Notes: generated by a model from the sequence alone, not told the origin. DNA of 64,000 nucleotides from Pseudomonas paeninsulae (GCF_035621475.1 NZ_CP141799.1:3026501-3090500); one strand, 5' to 3'. Counted from the stretch's first letter, positions 9,035 through 19,435 are shown. Numbers and translations: made by a program.

Positions 9035-9748
9035 CTAATCCATACCACTGCCTGGCGGGAAGGGCATCAGTCGCTGGCTGGCCTGACGCTGCCTGACTCG
9101 CGATGTTTGCTGACTATCCCAGTGGTGCCTGATAGCCGTGACCGCCTCAACCCGATTACGCACATGGAGCTTTTGCATCACGCTGGTCATGTAGTGCTTA
9201 ACGGTTTTTTCGCTCAGCGAGAATTTCTCGGCAACTTCGCGGTTGGTCAACCCGTTGGCGACCTCACGGATGATTTGCTCCTCGCGGTGGGTAAGTTCAG
9301 CAATACCCTTTTCATCGTCGTTCTGCTTCTTGAGGTTGCTGATCAGCTTGCTGGCAAAACCTGGGGTGATAAAGGTTTGTCCCAGCGCCACGCTCTTAAT
9401 CGCCTGCACCAGTTCCGGCCCGCTTATACCTTTGAGCACATAACCTTTGGCACCAGCCTCCAAAGCGGCGTAAGCATCGTCTTCGGATTCGGACACAGTC
9501 AACATCAAAACCTTGACCGTTGGCGTCTCTATAACGATGGAACGCACGGCAGCAAAGCTGTCACCGGGCATGTTCACGTCCATCAACATCACGTCCGGCG
9601 TGTGTTTGCTGGCAATAGCTTTGGCTTCATCGGCAGAACCACCCTGCTCCACCACCTCGAACTCGGCAACTCTCCTGAGCGCCGCAGCGACGCCCTGCCT
9701 CAAGAGCGGATGATCGTCGACTATGCAAATCCTTATTCTGGAACTCAT
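9035..9748 (-). CDS. NarL/FixJ-family response regulator
   Basis: The 237-residue protein starts at ATG 9748 behind GGAGG (8 nt). The receiver has the acidic pair DD11-12 and phosphoacceptor Asp57 in MLMDVNMPGD. A LuxR-type helix-turn-helix follows (LTHREEQIIREVANGLTNREV, then SLSEKTVKHYM). It converges on the NarX-type kinase that ends 120 bp away and is divergent from the sigma factor gene at 10031. It could therefore control the 280-bp region upstream of that sigma gene. An upstream in-frame extension to 9949 lacks a ribosome binding site and receiver homology. Confidence 0.92.
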   Translation of the reverse strand: MSSRIRICIVDDHPLLRQGVAAALRRVAEFEVVEQGGSADEAKAIASKHTPDVMLMDVNMPGDSFAAVRSIVIETPTVKVLMLTVSESEDDAYAALEAGAKGYVLKGISGPELVQAIKSVALGQTFITPGFASKLISNLKKQNDDEKGIAELTHREEQIIREVANGLTNREVAEKFSLSEKTVKHYMTSVMQKLHVRNRVEAVTAIRHHWDSQQTSRVRQRQASQRLMPFPPGSGMD

Positions 9749-10030
9749 TAATCGTTCCTCCGTCGCCCCGAACTTTTGACGTGAGTGCAAGCACTTGCCG
9801 TACCGCAACGACTTGCCTCTAACAGCCTGCGACCTCCTCACCTGCCGCGAAATCACGCGCGCGACAGCATCAGAGCGGTCATTACCTGTACACCTAGCCA
9901 AAACTCGATCAGACCATAGTCCAGTACTTATAGCAGACCAAGGTCGCACAATTTGACTCGACTTCCGAATCTTCCCGCTAAGCAGGTACTGCTACATCTT
10001 AAGGTCTAAAGGAATATCTGGATAAATAAC

Positions 10031-11044
10031 ATGACCTTAATATTCGGAACTGACCTTGCTGTTGACCAACGCCAACAACCTGGCGCCTCTAGCAGTTACG
10101 CCAATCAGCCTCCCTCGAAGAAGGCTGCAGCAGCTTCCCTCACGCCGGGCAAGTACAGGCTCAATCCTGCAAAGCCCAATTCTGCAAAGGATCATAAATC
10201 CATCGATTTCACCCAGGCCCTTGATGCAACTCGCCTGTATTTGAATGAAATCGGATTTTCCTCGCTGCTCACCCCGCAGGAAGAGCAACACTTCGCTCGC
10301 CTGACAAAGCAAGGCGATGCGCAGGCACGCCAACGTATGATCGAGGGCAACTTGCGCCTAGTGGTGAAGATTGCTCGTGGCTACCTCAATCGCGGTCTGT
10401 CCCTGCTAGATCTGATCGAAGAAGGCAATCTCGGCCTGATCCATGGGGTGGACAAGTTCGACCCCGAACTTGGTTATCGTTTCTCGACCTATGGCACTTG
10501 GTGGATTCGCGAAGCCATCGAGCGAGCGCTGATGAATCAGACTCGTACCATCCGCTTGCCGACCTATATCGTCAAGAGGCTCTACGCATACCTCGCCGCG
10601 GGTCGCGAACTGACGCGCAAGCTCGATCATGACCCCTCGAGCGCAGAGATCGCCAACCTCATGGAAAAAAACGTCAGTGAGATCGAGGGCATACGCGACT
10701 TGAATATTCGCGTGGCTTCGTTGGACACAACGCTCGGCTCTGAGAAGCCCCTGCTGGACACGCTTCCTGACGAACACCCTAACGACCCGTGCGAGTTGGT
10801 ACAGGACAGCGAGTTGGCACACAGCATCAGGGAGTGGCTGGCGGAACTCACCGAGAGACAGAGTGAGGTGGTCATACGCCGCTTCGGTTTGCGTGGCAAT
10901 GAGGAGGAGTGCACGCTGGAGGAAATGGGCCAGAGCATCGGTCTAACACGCGAGCGGATCAGGCAGATTCAGGCCGTGGCACTCAAGCGCCTGCGGACCA
11001 TTCTTGAGAGAAATGGTCTTTCCAGCGCCGCATTGTTCGAATAA
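10031..11044 (+). CDS. RpoS-like alternative sigma factor (paralog)
   Basis: A 337-residue group 2 sigma factor. After about 60 poorly conserved residues come region 1.2 ([18 protein letters not shown]), region 2 ([40 protein letters not shown]), region 3, and region 4 ending in [18 protein letters not shown]. The tail NGLSSAALF closely echoes RpoS. It differs from canonical Pseudomonas RpoS at otherwise constant positions, for example [10 protein letters not shown] in place of STYATWWIRQ and [12 protein letters not shown] in place of PIHVVKELNVYL. It also lacks the nlpD and mutS neighbours of the main rpoS. It is therefore most likely a second RpoS-type factor with an altered regulon. The ribosome binding site is weak (GGA about 8 nt before ATG). 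Confidence 0.88.
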   Translation: MTLIFGTDLAVDQRQQPGASSSYANQPPSKKAAAASLTPGKYRLNPAKPNSAKDHKSIDFTQALDATRLYLNEIGFSSLLTPQEEQHFARLTKQGDAQARQRMIEGNLRLVVKIARGYLNRGLSLLDLIEEGNLGLIHGVDKFDPELGYRFSTYGTWWIREAIERALMNQTRTIRLPTYIVKRLYAYLAAGRELTRKLDHDPSSAEIANLMEKNVSEIEGIRDLNIRVASLDTTLGSEKPLLDTLPDEHPNDPCELVQDSELAHSIREWLAELTERQSEVVIRRFGLRGNEEECTLEEMGQSIGLTRERIRQIQAVALKRLRTILERNGLSSAALFE

Positions 11045-11050
11045 CAACCT

Positions 11051-11107
11051 GCGACGTGGAAAGCGTCGCGATCAATACACCAACGCCCCGCAGGTTACGG
11101 GGCGTTG
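11051..11107. terminator. Two hairpins between convergent sigma and cysK genes
   Basis: A short hairpin (GCGACG/CGTCGC, 11051-11069) follows the sigma gene stop. A stronger 10-bp perfect stem (CAACGCCCCG/CGGGGCGTTG, 11081-11107) sits midway to the convergent cysK stop. Neither is followed by a long U-run, so efficiency is uncertain; the position fits a shared bidirectional terminator. Confidence 0.55.
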
Positions 11108-11162
11108 GTTTGAAGCTGTCGGGAAAATAGCTCTGCGCAACGCCGCAATTTCCTTACCGCCC

Positions 11163-12137
11163 TTACTGCAGCAGTTCCTGATCGCTGAACATGTCGCTGA
11201 ACAACATACTCGACAAGTAGCGTTCGCCAGAGTCCGGCAGAATGACCACGATGGTTTTGCCCTGCATCTCCGGCTCGACGGCGATGCGCAGGGCTGCGGC
11301 CATGGCTGCGCCGCAAGAAATACCGCAAAGGATGCCCTCCTCACGCATCAGACGTAACGCCACTGCCTTGGAATCCTCGTCGCTGACCTGCTCGACGCGA
11401 TCGACCATGGCCAGGTCGAGGTTGTTCGGCACGAAGCCGGCGCCGATGCCCTGGATTTTGTGCGGACTGGGCTTGAGTTCCTCGCCGGCGATGGTCTGGC
11501 TGATCACCGGCGAGCTGATCGGCTCGACCGCCACGGAGAGAATCGGCTTGCCCCGGACTTGCTTGATATAACGCGACACGCCGGTAATGGTACCGCCGGT
11601 GCCGACGCCGGAGACCAACACATCGACCGCGCCATCGGTGTCGTTCCAGATTTCCGGGCCGGTGGTTGTTTCGTGGATCGCCGGATTGGCAGGGTTGTTG
11701 AACTGTTGCGGCATGAAGTACTTGGCGGGATCGGAGGCGGCGATTTCCGCAGCCCGTTCAATGGCGCCTTTCATGCCCTTGGCCGGCTCGGTGAGCACCA
11801 GTTCGGCGCCCAGGGCCTTGAGCACCTTGCGCCGTTCCAGGCTCATCGATGCGGGCATGGTCAGCAGCAGTTGGTAGCCGCGCGCCGCCGCAACGAAGGC
11901 CAGGCCGATGCCGGTATTGCCCGAGGTCGGTTCGACGATGGTCATACCAGGTTTGAGCACACCACGCTCCTCCGCATCCCAAACCATGCTGGCGCCAATC
12001 CGGCATTTCACCGAATAGGCCGGGTTACGCCCTTCGATCTTGGCCAGGATGGTGACACCCGCAGGGCCAAGGCGGTTGATCTTGACCAGCGGGGTGTTGC
12101 CGATGGTTTGTGCGTTGTCAGCGAAGATGCGGCTCAT
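11163..12137 (-). CDS. cysK: Cysteine synthase A (O-acetylserine sulfhydrylase)
   Basis: A 324-residue PLP enzyme making L-cysteine from O-acetylserine and sulfide. The PLP lysine is Lys44 in [23 protein letters not shown] is the substrate loop, and [10 protein letters not shown] binds the PLP phosphate. The start ATG 12137 (MSRIFADN) follows AAGGATC; the longer frame to 12239 adds unconserved residues. cysK next to the DUF748 gene with MoxR/VWA genes beyond is a conserved Pseudomonas arrangement. A second synthase of another subgroup lies at 58814. Confidence 0.95.
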   Translation of the reverse strand: MSRIFADNAQTIGNTPLVKINRLGPAGVTILAKIEGRNPAYSVKCRIGASMVWDAEERGVLKPGMTIVEPTSGNTGIGLAFVAAARGYQLLLTMPASMSLERRKVLKALGAELVLTEPAKGMKGAIERAAEIAASDPAKYFMPQQFNNPANPAIHETTTGPEIWNDTDGAVDVLVSGVGTGGTITGVSRYIKQVRGKPILSVAVEPISSPVISQTIAGEELKPSPHKIQGIGAGFVPNNLDLAMVDRVEQVSDEDSKAVALRLMREEGILCGISCGAAMAAALRIAVEPEMQGKTIVVILPDSGERYLSSMLFSDMFSDQELLQ

Positions 12138-12255
12138 GGCGAGATCCTTATGCGCGTTCTGCGGAAAATTTAAGAGCCTAAGACGAGCAAGCGCAGCAGT
12201 CCAGCTCAGCGCATGAAGGCTACACTCCAGACCACCCACGTTAGTTTTTTTATTT

Positions 12256-13344
12256 ATGAGAAACCGCTACGGTGTTCCCATCCGGCTCACGCTCGGCCTC
12301 CTTGTAGTCTTGCTGGCCGCGCACATCGTCCTGCCCTATTTAGTGCGGTATTACCTCAATACCCAGCTTGCCCACATGGGTGACTACCGCGGGCACATTA
12401 ACGATATTGACTTGGCCCTGTGGCGTGGTGCCGGTCGGGTCGAGGGCCTGACTATCGTCAAAATCGACGGTCAGGTGCCGGTACCTTTGCTCAAGGTCCC
12501 GGGGGCCGAGCTGGCACTGAGCTGGAGCTCGCTCTGGCACGACCAGGCGATTGTCGGGCGGATGACCCTGGAACACCCTGAGCTGAACTTCGTCGATGGC
12601 CGCACGGCGCAGCAATCACAGACCGGTGCAGGGGTGGACTGGCGCGCTCGGTTGGAAGCCCTGATACCAATCACCCTCAACGAAGTGCATGTGCAAGATG
12701 GTCGCGTGGCTTTTCGCAACTTTCAGTCAACCCCCCCGGTGAACCTGCAGGCCGCAGCGGTCAACGCCAGCCTCTACAACCTGTCCAATGTCCGCGATGT
12801 CCAGGGCAAGCGAGTGGCCCACTTCGAGGGCCGCTCACAAGTGCTCGGCCAGGCACTGCTGGAAGCCACAGCCGACTTCGACCCGTTCGGCACTATGGAC
12901 GAACTCGAACTGCATCTGCGCGTCACCGATGTCGAACTGACGCGCTTGAACGACTTCGCTCGCGCCTACGGTAAGTTCGACTTCGTCACCGGCAGCGGAA
13001 ATCTGGTGATCGAGGCCCAAGTGGTCGATGGCCAGCTGCATGGCTATGTCAAACCACTGCTGCATAACGTCGAGGTATTCGACTGGCAGCAGGACGTGGC
13101 GCAGGAAAAGAAAAATCTGTTCCGCTCGCTCTGGGAGGCCGTGGTTGGCGGCAGCCAGACGCTGTTGAAGAACCAGCGCGCGGATCAGTTTGCCACCCGC
13201 ATCGAACTCTCCGGCAGCCTGCGCCAGCGGGAAATCAGCCCGCTGCAAGCCTTTATCGCGATTCTGCAGAACGCCTTCGTTCAGGCCTTGAGCCCCAGTT
13301 TCGAGCGCCCCCTGATTGATTCCGATCAAGACGAGCATCAGTAG
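12256..13344 (+). CDS. DUF748 (AsmA-like) envelope protein
   Basis: The 362-residue protein has one N-terminal transmembrane segment (about residues 8-30, [20 protein letters not shown]). A periplasmic region follows with the AsmA/DUF748 style of repeated beta segments ([35 protein letters not shown]). The family belongs to the AsmA-like/TamB-type envelope proteins, for which bridging or lipid-transport roles have been proposed; the substrate of this branch is unknown. It is divergent from cysK (118 bp between starts) and is followed by a strong hairpin at 13352. Confidence 0.85.
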   Translation: MRNRYGVPIRLTLGLLVVLLAAHIVLPYLVRYYLNTQLAHMGDYRGHINDIDLALWRGAGRVEGLTIVKIDGQVPVPLLKVPGAELALSWSSLWHDQAIVGRMTLEHPELNFVDGRTAQQSQTGAGVDWRARLEALIPITLNEVHVQDGRVAFRNFQSTPPVNLQAAAVNASLYNLSNVRDVQGKRVAHFEGRSQVLGQALLEATADFDPFGTMDELELHLRVTDVELTRLNDFARAYGKFDFVTGSGNLVIEAQVVDGQLHGYVKPLLHNVEVFDWQQDVAQEKKNLFRSLWEAVVGGSQTLLKNQRADQFATRIELSGSLRQREISPLQAFIAILQNAFVQALSPSFERPLIDSDQDEHQ

Positions 13345-13351
13345 CCTGCCC

Positions 13352-13380
13352 GCGGCTCATTCAGTGACTGAATGAGCCGC
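13352..13380 (+). terminator. 13-bp perfect hairpin after the DUF748 gene
   Basis: GCGGCTCATTCAG and CTGAATGAGCCGC pair perfectly around a 3-nt loop, 8 bp after the DUF748 stop. No immediate U-run follows. It is likely a transcription end or an mRNA 3' stabilising structure. Confidence 0.55.
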
Positions 13381-13477
13381 CTGAGTTCACACTGGCGCCA
13401 CCTCCGCGTTATAGTCACTTTTTTAAATACTGAACTAGCGGGTTTATATCCTGCAGATACCGTTCGAGGATTTACCG

Positions 13478-14323
13478 ATGAAGTTCGAAGGCACCCAGTC
13501 CTACGTCGCCACCGACGACCTCAAGCTCGCGGTCAACGCCGCGATCACCTTGGAGCGTCCGTTGCTGGTCAAGGGCGAACCGGGCACCGGTAAGACCATG
13601 CTCGCCGAACAGTTGGCCGAGTCCTTCGGTGCCAAGCTGATCACCTGGCACATCAAGTCCACCACCAAGGCCCATCAGGGTCTGTACGAGTACGACGCGG
13701 TCAGCCGCCTGCGCGATTCGCAGCTGGACTCGGACAAGGTTAACGACGTGCGCAACTACATCAAGAAGGGCAAGCTGTGGGAAGCCTTCGAGGCCGAGGA
13801 GCGGGTGATTCTGCTGATCGACGAAATCGACAAGGCCGACATCGAATTCCCCAACGACCTGCTGCAAGAACTCGACAAGATGGAGTTCTACGTTTACGAG
13901 ACCGACGAGACGATCAAGGCCAAGCTGCGCCCGATCATCATCATCACCTCGAACAATGAGAAGGAGCTGCCGGACGCCTTCCTGCGCCGCTGCTTCTTCC
14001 ATTACATCGCCTTCCCGGACCGCGTGACCCTGCAGAAGATCGTCGACGTGCACTACCCGAACATCAAGAAGGATCTGGTCGCCGAGGCGCTGGACGTGTT
14101 CTTCGACGTGCGCAAGGTGCCGGGCCTGAAGAAGAAGCCCTCGACCAGCGAGCTGGTCGACTGGCTCAAGCTGCTAATGGCCGACAATATCGGCGAAGCG
14201 GTGCTGCGCGAGCGCGATCCGACCAAGGCCATCCCGCCATTGGCCGGTGCCCTGGTGAAGAACGAGCAAGACGTGCAACTGCTTGAGCGCCTGGCGTTCA
14301 TGAGCCGTCGCGCCAGCCGCTAA
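13478..14323 (+). CDS. MoxR-family AAA+ ATPase
   Basis: The 281-residue AAA+ protein has Walker A GEPGTGKT (about residue 32), Walker B LLIDEIDKAD, sensor 1 in IITSNNEKELPDAF and an arginine-finger region FLRRCFF. MoxR ATPases act as chaperones that insert cofactors or remodel partners, usually with a VWA-domain protein; the gene at 14486 encodes such a partner. The start ATG has GAGGA about 8 nt upstream (TTCGAGGATTTACCG). The two genes are in one direction and probably co-transcribed through the REP-like pair between them. Confidence 0.93.
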   Translation: MKFEGTQSYVATDDLKLAVNAAITLERPLLVKGEPGTGKTMLAEQLAESFGAKLITWHIKSTTKAHQGLYEYDAVSRLRDSQLDSDKVNDVRNYIKKGKLWEAFEAEERVILLIDEIDKADIEFPNDLLQELDKMEFYVYETDETIKAKLRPIIIITSNNEKELPDAFLRRCFFHYIAFPDRVTLQKIVDVHYPNIKKDLVAEALDVFFDVRKVPGLKKKPSTSELVDWLKLLMADNIGEAVLRERDPTKAIPPLAGALVKNEQDVQLLERLAFMSRRASR

Positions 14324-14330
14324 GCTTTGA

Positions 14331-14455
14331 ACCCCCTCTCCCCTCCGGGGAGAGGGCTGGGGTGAGGGGTGCCGTCTGATCGCGAGCGTCCGGCCAGCAG
14401 CTCGGCGTCGCCTGTACACCCTCACCCTAACCCTCTCCCTCAAGGGAGAGGGGAT
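14331..14455. repeat. REP-like inverted repeat pair
   Basis: Two elements face each other: CCTCTCCCCTCCGGGGAGAGG near 14334 and CCCTCTCCCTCAAGGGAGAG near 14430. Each is itself a hairpin, and both are flanked by GGGTGAGGG/CCCTCACCC. This is the layout of a bacterial interspersed REP pair. It fills the gap between moxR and the VWA gene and would form a large structure in a shared transcript. Confidence 0.7.
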
Positions 14456-14485
14456 TTGTCCCCCAGATGCCAAGAGGGTGCAGCC

Positions 14486-15664
14486 ATGCTGCTCAACCTG
14501 TTCAATGAGATGCGCGCGGCCAAGGTGCCGGTGTCGGTGCGCGAGCTGCTCGACCTGATCAACGCGCTGAAGCACAACGTGGTGTTCGCCGACATGGACG
14601 AATTCTACTATCTCGCCCGGGCGATCCTGGTCAAGGATGAGCGCCACTTCGACAAGTTCGACCGCGCCTTCGGTGCCTACTTCAAGGGCCTGGAAAACCT
14701 CAACCAGCACATCGAGGCGTTGATCCCCGATGAGTGGCTGCGCAAGGAATTCGAGCGGTCGCTGAGCGACGAGGAACGCGCCAAAATTGAATCCTTAGGC
14801 GGCTTGGACAAGCTGATCGAGGAGTTCAAGAAGCGCCTGGAAGAGCAAAAGGAACGCCACGCCGGCGGCAACAAGTGGGTTGGCACCGGCGGCACCAGCC
14901 CGTTCGGCTCCGGCGGTTTCAACCCGGAAGGTATCCGTGTCGGCGATGCCGGCAAGCGCCAGGGCAAGGCGGTCAAGGTCTGGGACCAGCGCGAGTACAA
15001 GAACCTCGACGATCAGGTCGAACTGGGCACGCGCAACATCAAGATCGCCCTGCGCCGCCTGCGCAAGTTCGCCCGCCAGGGCGCGCAGGAGGAGCTGGAT
15101 CTGGATGGCACCATCGACCATACCGCCAAGGACGGTGGCCTGCTGAATATCCAGATGCGCCCGGAGCGGCGCAACACGGTCAAACTGCTGATCCTGTTCG
15201 ACATCGGCGGCTCGATGGACGCCCACGTCAAGGTCTGCGAGGAACTGTTCTCCGCCTGCAAGACCGAGTTCAAGCACATGGAGTATTTCTACTTCCACAA
15301 CTGTGTGTACGAATCGGTGTGGAAGAACAACCTGCGCCGCGGCTCCGAGCGCTTCTCCACCCAGGACCTGCTGAACAAATACGGCGCCGACTACAAGGTG
15401 GTATTCGTCGGCGACGCGGCCATGGCGCCTTATGAGATCACCCAGGCCGGCGGCAGCGTCGAGCACTGGAACGAAGAGCCGGGCTACGTGTGGATCAAGC
15501 GCTTCATGGAAAAGTACAAGAAGCTCATCTGGATCAATCCCTACCCCAAGGACACCTGGGGCTACACCGCCTCGACCAATATCATGCGCGAACTGCTGGA
15601 AGACAAGATGCACCCACTGACGCTGCAAGGTTTGGAAGAAGGCATGAAGTTCTTGTCGAAATAA
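14486..15664 (+). CDS. VWA/CoxE-like protein, MoxR partner
   Basis: The 392-residue protein starts at ATG 14486 behind AGAGGG; an earlier in-frame ATG at 14369 would translate the repeat and is rejected. It has an N-terminal helical region, a glycine-rich linker near 130-165, and a C-terminal von Willebrand A domain with the MIDAS-like DIGGSMDAH motif. Such CoxE-like proteins work with MoxR ATPases in metal-centre or complex assembly. The target is unknown. Confidence 0.9.
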   Translation: MLLNLFNEMRAAKVPVSVRELLDLINALKHNVVFADMDEFYYLARAILVKDERHFDKFDRAFGAYFKGLENLNQHIEALIPDEWLRKEFERSLSDEERAKIESLGGLDKLIEEFKKRLEEQKERHAGGNKWVGTGGTSPFGSGGFNPEGIRVGDAGKRQGKAVKVWDQREYKNLDDQVELGTRNIKIALRRLRKFARQGAQEELDLDGTIDHTAKDGGLLNIQMRPERRNTVKLLILFDIGGSMDAHVKVCEELFSACKTEFKHMEYFYFHNCVYESVWKNNLRRGSERFSTQDLLNKYGADYKVVFVGDAAMAPYEITQAGGSVEHWNEEPGYVWIKRFMEKYKKLIWINPYPKDTWGYTASTNIMRELLEDKMHPLTLQGLEEGMKFLSK

Positions 15665-16341
15665 GCACCATGCAATTGGCTCAGGGCGACGGGCGCAATA
15701 GATTTGCGCTCTCCCAGTGGTGATGACCGCAGGATAGCGTGACCTGCGAGCACCAGGCCGAAAATGGATGCACGAAATGGGCGCCCGCGCAGCACTTCGC
15801 TAACTCCGCTCGGGCCCATCGAAGTAGCCTTCAGGCGCAAAGCCGAAGATCAAAGACAGTCCAGGCAACTGCTTGGGCTGATCCCTCCCCACGACTCCAG
15901 CTACTCATTGGCCCCCACAGCTCACCGCTGGTCGATGCGCCGAGCGCGGCATCGATGCTCAAACACTCGACGTTAGCGCCCTGCCCGCAGCGCTCAGTCA
16001 TCGCCTAGCCGATGCTCATGCACATGCCTGGTAAGCACTGATGGCCGTATAGGCGGTGCTTGAGGGATGCGAGCTAGCACAGCGTCAAAAAACCACCGAT
16101 CTCAAAGGAAAGCCGCTGAAAAATCATAACTTATTGCTCAAATTGGAAAAATTACATGACTTAAGCCAGGCCCACTCTGTATCAACTACTCCTTGCCAGA
16201 AACCTAAAACCCCAACTATACCTAAGTACAAGCTCTCCAGTTTTGCACCGAAGAAGGGCATCTCTTTGCATTCGTCCTAGGGTCATGCGGCCGTTGGCTG
16301 CGACTCAGGATTTCGCAAGCAGCAGTATGGGGGTTCACCAA
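15665..16341. other. Intergenic region upstream of the type I secretion operon
   Basis: About 680 bp with no frame bearing a recognisable domain. The last 220 bp (16118-16260) are AT-richer than the surroundings and probably hold the secretion-operon promoter, though no clear -35/-10 pair stands out. No TTCACA array like that at 6066 was seen here. Confidence 0.45.
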
Positions 16342-18081
16342 ATGGGCATGTTGCTTTCACCGCGCACAGAACTGGCTGAGGTGCTCTTTCGCTTACGCCG
16401 AACTTTTTACGCCTTGGCCGCTTTTAGCGGGGTGATCAACCTACTGATGTTGACCCCTGCGGTTTACATGCTGCAGGTGTATGACCGGGCGCTGGTCAGC
16501 AGCAACGTCACCACCCTGCTGATGTTGACCTTGTTGGTAATCGGGCTGTACGTGCTGATGGCCATGTTGGAGGTGGTGCGCTCCACTGTATTGATTCGCG
16601 TCGGCAACCGACTCGACATGATGCTCAACACTCGCATCTTTGGCGCCGCATTCGAACGCAACTTGCGCAGGGCCGGCGGCAACCCGGCGCAAGCGTTGCA
16701 GGATCTGGCCCAGGTACGTCAGTTTCTCACCGGCAATGGCCTGTTCGCGTTCTTCGATGCCCCCTGGACACCGATCTATCTGCTGGTGATCTACCTGATC
16801 CACCCGATACTCGGTTTCATCGCCCTGATCGGCTCGCTGTTACTGGTCGCGCTTGCTTACCTGACCGAGATCAGCACCCGTAAACCACTGGCCGAAGCCA
16901 ACCAGGCGTCCGTGGTATCCGGCAGCTTTGCCAATAACAACTTGCGCAACGCCGAAGTCATCGAAGCCATGGGTATGCTTCCGGCCATCCGCCAGCGCTG
17001 GTTCGGCAACCATCTGCGCATTCTTGAAAAGCAGACGCTGGCCTCCGATCGCGCGGCCTATATCAACGGCACTACGCGCTTCGTGCGCATTACCCTGCAG
17101 TCCTTGATGCTCGGTGCCGGGGCACTGCTGGCGATCAAAGGCGAAATCACCCCCGGGATGATGATCGCCGGTTCAATTCTGTCTGGACGTGCCCTAGCCC
17201 CGGTCGAGCAGGTTATCGCGGCGTGGAAACAGTTGCTCTCCAGCCGTGGGTCCTGGGGGCGACTAGCAGCCTTGCTGGACGACTTCCCCGCACACAAACC
17301 TTCCATGCCACTGCCAAAGCCCGTGGGCATAGTCGTCGTGGAAGGCGCCTTCGCCAATGCCCCCGGATCGGGTCTACCGATCCTGCGCAACATTTCCTTC
17401 AACCTCGCCCCGGGCGAATCACTCGGCGTGATCGGCCCATCCGCCTCGGGCAAGTCGACCCTCGCCCGCCTGCTGGTCGGTGTCTGGCCCGCTCATGCCG
17501 GCAAGGTACGCCTGGACGGCGCCGATGTATTCGAGTGGAACAAGGAGGAACTGGGCCCCTGGCTCGGCTACCTGCCGCAAGATGTCGAATTGTTTGAAGG
17601 CAGCGTTGCCGACAACATCGCCCGCTTTGGCGAGATCGACAGCGAAGCGGTCATCCTCGCGGCCAAACAAGCGGGCGTACACGAGATGATCCTGCGCTTA
17701 CCGCAAGGCTATGACACGGTCCTGAGCACCGACGGCGGCTCGCTGTCCGGTGGCCAGAAGCAACGCGTCGGACTGGCCCGCGCCCTCTACGGCGATCCGT
17801 CATTGATTGTCCTCGACGAGCCGAATGCCAGCCTCGACGACCTCGGCGAAGCGGCCTTGGTCCAGGCCATCGCCGACCTCAAGCGGCGGCAAAAGACCCT
17901 GGTCCTGATCTCTCACCGGCCAACCATACTGAACATGGTCGACAAGGTACTGATGCTACGCGAGGGCACAGTCCATACGTTCGGCTCCCGCGATGAAGTC
18001 TTCAACGCGCTCCGCCAGGCCGGCGTGATACCCGCGGCGGCGGGTTCACCGAGCCTGGCATCGGTCAAGGGGAAGGAGTAG
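16342..18081 (+). CDS. Type I secretion ABC transporter (PrtD/HlyB class)
   Basis: I place the start at ATG 16342 behind GGGGG (8 nt), giving 579 residues, typical for PrtD-type ATPases; upstream codons to 16243 are not conserved. Six transmembrane helices (about residues 20-310) precede the ATPase, with Walker A GPSASGKST, signature LSGGQKQRVGLARAL, Walker B LIVLDEPNASLDD and H-loop ISHRP. It powers one-step export of RTX proteins through both membranes. It is the first gene of a three-gene operon, 4 bp from the next. The peroxidase at 1-5543 is the only RTX protein in the window and the likely cargo; lipases and proteases also use this class elsewhere. Confidence 0.94.
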   Translation: MGMLLSPRTELAEVLFRLRRTFYALAAFSGVINLLMLTPAVYMLQVYDRALVSSNVTTLLMLTLLVIGLYVLMAMLEVVRSTVLIRVGNRLDMMLNTRIFGAAFERNLRRAGGNPAQALQDLAQVRQFLTGNGLFAFFDAPWTPIYLLVIYLIHPILGFIALIGSLLLVALAYLTEISTRKPLAEANQASVVSGSFANNNLRNAEVIEAMGMLPAIRQRWFGNHLRILEKQTLASDRAAYINGTTRFVRITLQSLMLGAGALLAIKGEITPGMMIAGSILSGRALAPVEQVIAAWKQLLSSRGSWGRLAALLDDFPAHKPSMPLPKPVGIVVVEGAFANAPGSGLPILRNISFNLAPGESLGVIGPSASGKSTLARLLVGVWPAHAGKVRLDGADVFEWNKEELGPWLGYLPQDVELFEGSVADNIARFGEIDSEAVILAAKQAGVHEMILRLPQGYDTVLSTDGGSLSGGQKQRVGLARALYGDPSLIVLDEPNASLDDLGEAALVQAIADLKRRQKTLVLISHRPTILNMVDKVLMLREGTVHTFGSRDEVFNALRQAGVIPAAAGSPSLASVKGKE

Positions 18082-18085
18082 AGCC

Positions 18086-19432
18086 ATGTCGGATCTTCAG
18101 TTCGAAAGCAAAAGTTTAAAACTTGCCGACCCGGCGCAAGAAGTTGACGTCGACGATCGCCGTCCGGGGCGCTGGGGCATGTGGCTGGTGTTAGCGGGCT
18201 TTGGCGGGTTCATCATGTGGGCCGTTTTCGCGCCCCTCGACGCCGGAATAGTCGCCAACGCCACGGTCAATGTGACCGACAATCGCAAAATCATTCAGCA
18301 CCTGACGGGAGGTTCGGTAGAGTCCATTCTGGTTCGCGAAGGCGATCTGGTTAAACGAGGCCAGGCGCTAATCGAACTGGAGCCGACCCAAGCCATCGCC
18401 GAACAAGGTGTAGTCAGCGCCCAGTACATCGTGGTGAGGACCGTACAAAACCGCTTGCAGGCCGAGCGCGACGGGTTAGCCAAAGTGGATTTCGACCCCG
18501 ACCTACTGGCCCGTTTCGCCGACGACCCGCGCCTGCAAGCCGCGATTGCCCTGCAACAACGTCTCTTTACCACCCGGCGTAGCGCCTTGACCGGCGAAGC
18601 CGGCATCTTGCAAGAGAACATCCACGGCGCCGAGGAGCAGATTCGAGGGCTTCGCCAAGTGCAAGTCTCGCGTCGCGCGCAAATCAGGTTTCTCAACGAG
18701 GAGCTCGAAGGCGTGCGCAGTCTCGCCGCTGAAGGCTATGTGACCCGCAACCGCATGCTCGAACTGGAGCGCAGCGCAGCCGAACTGAACGCCGCGTTGG
18801 CCCAAAATATTGCCGACATTGGTCGTGCACGTAACCAGATTGCCGAATTGAAACTGCGTACCCTGCAACTCGAGCAGAACTTCCAGAAGGAGGTGCAATC
18901 ACTTCTGACCGATGCGCAGAAGGAAGCCTCTGCCCTAACCGACCGTTTGCGCTCGCTTGACTACGAGGTCACCCATACGGTGATTCGCTCACCCATCGAC
19001 GGCATCGTACTGGGCCTCAATGCCTCGACCATCGGTGGCGTGATCCAGGCCGGCTCGGTGATCATGAATGTGGTGCCGGCAAACGAACCGCTGCAGGTAG
19101 ACGCCCAGATCCCGGTACAGGCTATCGACAAGATGACCCCCGGCCTGCCCGTAGACATCACCTTCCCCGCCTTCAACCATGCCCAAACACCGAGCATTCC
19201 TGGTCGGGTGCTGACCATCTCGGCTGACCGCCTGGTCGACGAGAGCAACAAACAACCCTACTACCTCGCGCAGATTGAGGTGACGCCAGAAGGCATGGAA
19301 AAGCTCGGCAGCAACCGCATTCGCGCCGGCATGCCGGCCACGGTGACGATCATAACCGGCGAGCGCAACCTGATGAGCTATCTGATGAAGCCGATGCTTG
19401 ACCGCGTCGACAACGCCTTCAAGGAGCAATAA
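18086..19432 (+). CDS. Type I secretion membrane fusion protein (HlyD/PrtE class)
   Basis: The 448-residue protein has a short cytoplasmic N-terminus, one transmembrane helix (about 31-53), lipoyl-like halves (VNVTDNRKIIQHLTGGSVESI and THTVIRSPIDGIVLGLN) around a long coiled coil (about 120-285), and a beta-barrel C-terminus. It links the inner-membrane ATPase to the outer-membrane channel. The start lies 4 bp after the ATPase stop, behind GGAAGGAG. Confidence 0.94.
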   Translation: MSDLQFESKSLKLADPAQEVDVDDRRPGRWGMWLVLAGFGGFIMWAVFAPLDAGIVANATVNVTDNRKIIQHLTGGSVESILVREGDLVKRGQALIELEPTQAIAEQGVVSAQYIVVRTVQNRLQAERDGLAKVDFDPDLLARFADDPRLQAAIALQQRLFTTRRSALTGEAGILQENIHGAEEQIRGLRQVQVSRRAQIRFLNEELEGVRSLAAEGYVTRNRMLELERSAAELNAALAQNIADIGRARNQIAELKLRTLQLEQNFQKEVQSLLTDAQKEASALTDRLRSLDYEVTHTVIRSPIDGIVLGLNASTIGGVIQAGSVIMNVVPANEPLQVDAQIPVQAIDKMTPGLPVDITFPAFNHAQTPSIPGRVLTISADRLVDESNKQPYYLAQIEVTPEGMEKLGSNRIRAGMPATVTIITGERNLMSYLMKPMLDRVDNAFKEQ

Positions 19433-19435
19433 ACA

